This document shows, one piece after another, positions 49,269-64,000 of a stretch of 64,000 nucleotides of DNA. The DNA lies in assembly GCA_025642075.2 (NCBI GenBank), contig JAODUO010000112.1:131001-195000 (forward strand). The letters are read 5' to 3'. The position numbers and the translations under genes were made by a program. Position 1 is the first letter of the stretch, and the number at the start of each line of letters is the position of its first letter. The stretch is from Ridgeia piscesae. Lineage: Eukaryota > Annelida > Polychaeta > Sabellida > Siboglinidae. The notes under the pieces were generated by a model. The model was not told the DNA's origin and did no database searches. It was given only the letters and a program-made list of their open reading frames with translations.

Positions 49269-50615
49269 CATATACATATACATGACTATATTGTTATAGA
49301 TGTTAAATAATTCCTTCTTTAGTGTTGTTTTGCAATCCAAGCTTGCAAGTTTTAGTAGGAAGTCTGTGGGTTATCTCATGTTTCAAAATTGATAATTTTG
49401 GTATCTAATATGTACACTGTTACAACTTACAATGTATGCAAGACATTAGACTAGTAGGCAAGTAGCATGCTGAGGTGTTATTTTTTAACATGTTTTTATG
49501 CCTTTCATACATGCACAACAAATATGTGGCCGCTTTCATTGCTGGGTATGAAATAATTGTAATATTTTACTAAACTGGCCTAAATTATTAGTAACAGCAT
49601 CTACCTTCTTCTACCACTAACAGATACTGGCCGCGTTCAACAGGGCGGGGTTGGAGGATAGGTTTGGGACATTAGGACTACCGGTAGTGCACTTGTGTAG
49701 AATTCTAACCCACCTGTCCTGATTTTTTTTATTATAACTATCTTTACCAATATTTGATACCTCACTTTGTCAACTTAATCATTCAACATCATCACATACA
49801 TATTTGTGTTTTATAAACAGCGCGTTTTCGCAGACTTTTGAGGTCGAAAAGATGGTGCGGTTGGCACAAACAAACTGTTTATCACTCATTCCATGTGCAC
49901 TGCACAAATAACGCATGGCCGCTGTGCTTGCAGCCGCCGCAAATCGGAGCGCTGTCTGGGTCTCAAAACGCAATATTTGTAAAACATAAATATACCTGGG
50001 AATGCTGATTTATTAGGGTTAAGATTACAGAAGATTACTAGTGTGAGGTATCCAATGTAGGCAAATATACCTATATTACTATAACAACACACTTGAGTTG
50101 GGTGCGAATTCTACGCAAGTGCCAGGACTAGTTTGGGCCATTTAAGTAAAGGATTACCGATAGTTCAACATGCGAAGTAAAGGTCATGCCATGGGGTAGT
50201 AATCTCCTCCTCGTGTGGCGTTACGCCGCTACGATTCCGCTACGGGAACCGGGGTCGGGGACTTTTGCTTCGAGTTTGGCTTTGGCCTTTGCAATGCATC
50301 GGCAAACGCGGGGAAAGATCACTATCAATATTGTTTGCATCAACGGAACAACCAACACAAACACGTATAAGGCTCTCCATACTCACGCAGATGTGTTCAT
50401 TGCATTACGGACACATACATTCATTAAACAGTTATGTTAAATGGCTATTATACATGATTTGTTTTGGTAAAATTAGCTACTCGACTCATTTTACCGGAGA
50501 TGCATTTTACGCATGCGTCGAAGTGATTTCCTGTTTACCTGAGGTTGGCATCATTCGCTGCTCGGAAACCAGAGCCGTGGAGCAATGAGGTTACGGTGGT
50601 GACGCCGCTTTCGAA
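48835..50615. promoter_or_regulatory. Shared upstream region of KLHL (-) and CH gene (+)
   Basis: The two genes are divergent with start codons 1.8 kb apart. CpG-rich patches at 49860-49970 and 50190-50320 (GTTACGCCGCTACGATTCCG) contrast with AT-rich flanks. KLHL needs a 5' UTR exon here because its ATG exon is preceded by an acceptor. A bidirectional promoter is inferred; no TATA box is obvious. Confidence 0.4.
49157..49337. mobile_element. Foldback element with (TA)n loop
   Basis: Arms of about 65 bp (49157-49225 and 49275-49337) are imperfect inverted repeats: ACTAAAGACGGAATTATTTA on one side complements TAAATAATTCCTTCTTTAGT on the other. TATAGTCAT/ATGACTATA sits at the inner ends around a TA-rich loop. 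A TA run (49109-49150) abuts the left arm. MITE-like, no coding. Confidence 0.82.
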
Positions 50616-63478
<12,863 letters not shown>

Positions 63479-64000
63479 GTGAGTCAACAGTGACTGCTTC
63501 AGTTCCGTGCGGCCGCACACTGAAGGTTTACCTTCTAAACCACCAACATGTAGCGATAGTGTAGCACCGTAATTTCATATCAAATTTACAAATTTTGGAT
63601 GAATGGTGGTACTTTCTCAAAGTACAAGTGCAAGTACTTGAAAATGTGAGTATGAATATTTGTAATTAGTATTTTAAGCTAGAAAGGGTTAGTTGAATAC
63701 TTGATGATGACAGGTAACAGGTATTTATTCCATATGCTATTGACTGTACTATACTAAATTTTTTTAAATGGCATATAATAAACACTGACATTTTATATAA
63801 ATTACACTGTGAGTTAATGTAACCAAATTAACAGTAATTAAATAATTGATTCATAAAAAAGAGTAATTTAGATAATTGGCCTGAGTTTATGTTTTCTTCT
63901 ATGTCCAAGAGCCAAGTCTGATTACATTTTGCTTCATCAGTTGAAATCTTTTGAAGACATATTGCCAGTTTTGAGGCATTCCAAGGTGTCAAACTGTCTG
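63479..64000 (+). other. Start of CH-gene intron 6
   Basis: AT-rich intron sequence. No further exon with a convincing acceptor and CH2 similarity is seen before the window ends. Confidence 0.5.

Overview
The window is animal nuclear DNA, almost certainly from an invertebrate. It has spliced genes with GT-AG introns, very long introns full of transposon remains, many mini- and microsatellites, and no bacterial-style operons. A tRNA-derived SINE, CR1-like LINE remains, a Ty3/gypsy-derived satellite and Mutator-like DNA transposons would fit a marine lophotrochozoan (perhaps a mollusc) or amphioxus. The exact group cannot be fixed by reading alone.

Three host genes were rebuilt exon by exon, with every splice phase checked. 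(1) Positions 1-33747, + strand: the last six coding exons of mitochondrial 3-hydroxyacyl-CoA dehydrogenase (HADH), 228 residues plus stop. A 31.6-kb intron (1567-33124) splits them and holds most of the mobile DNA. (2) Positions 37372-48834, - strand: a complete KLHL2/KLHL3 (Drosophila kelch) orthologue, 11 coding exons and 586 residues: BTB, BACK and six Kelch repeats, a CUL3 ubiquitin-ligase adaptor. HADH and KLHL are convergent, with candidate poly(A) signals about 160 bp apart. (3) From 50616, + strand: six 5' exons of a filamin-like tandem calponin-homology (CH1-CH2) protein that runs off the window. It is divergent from KLHL across a CpG-rich region.

Inside the giant HADH intron, in order: an 80-bp tandem repeat; a strong hairpin; a promoter-like segment with a small ORF and poly(A) signal; CRE/E-box and CCAAT/heat-shock clusters; antisense remains of a MADF-domain exon, an En/Spm-like fragment and a Mutator-like transposase interrupted by a MITE with target-site duplication; a second MADF-exon copy; an eight-unit tandem array (1.61-1.63 kb per unit) of a truncated Ty3/gypsy gag-protease-RT piece (12381-24962); an internally deleted CR1-like LINE; then minisatellites at 28.7, 29.0-29.7 and 29.7-32.7 kb.

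The most unusual signal lies in the KLHL gene. A 23-bp array of about 95 copies (44648-46870) runs directly into exon 4, and each unit repeats the exon's 3' splice site and first coding bases. A separate 85-bp array in the 3' UTR repeats the end of the last coding exon, stop codon included. Other KLHL introns hold degenerate arrays just upstream of acceptors. Exon edges therefore seem to have seeded local tandem amplification more than once in this gene.
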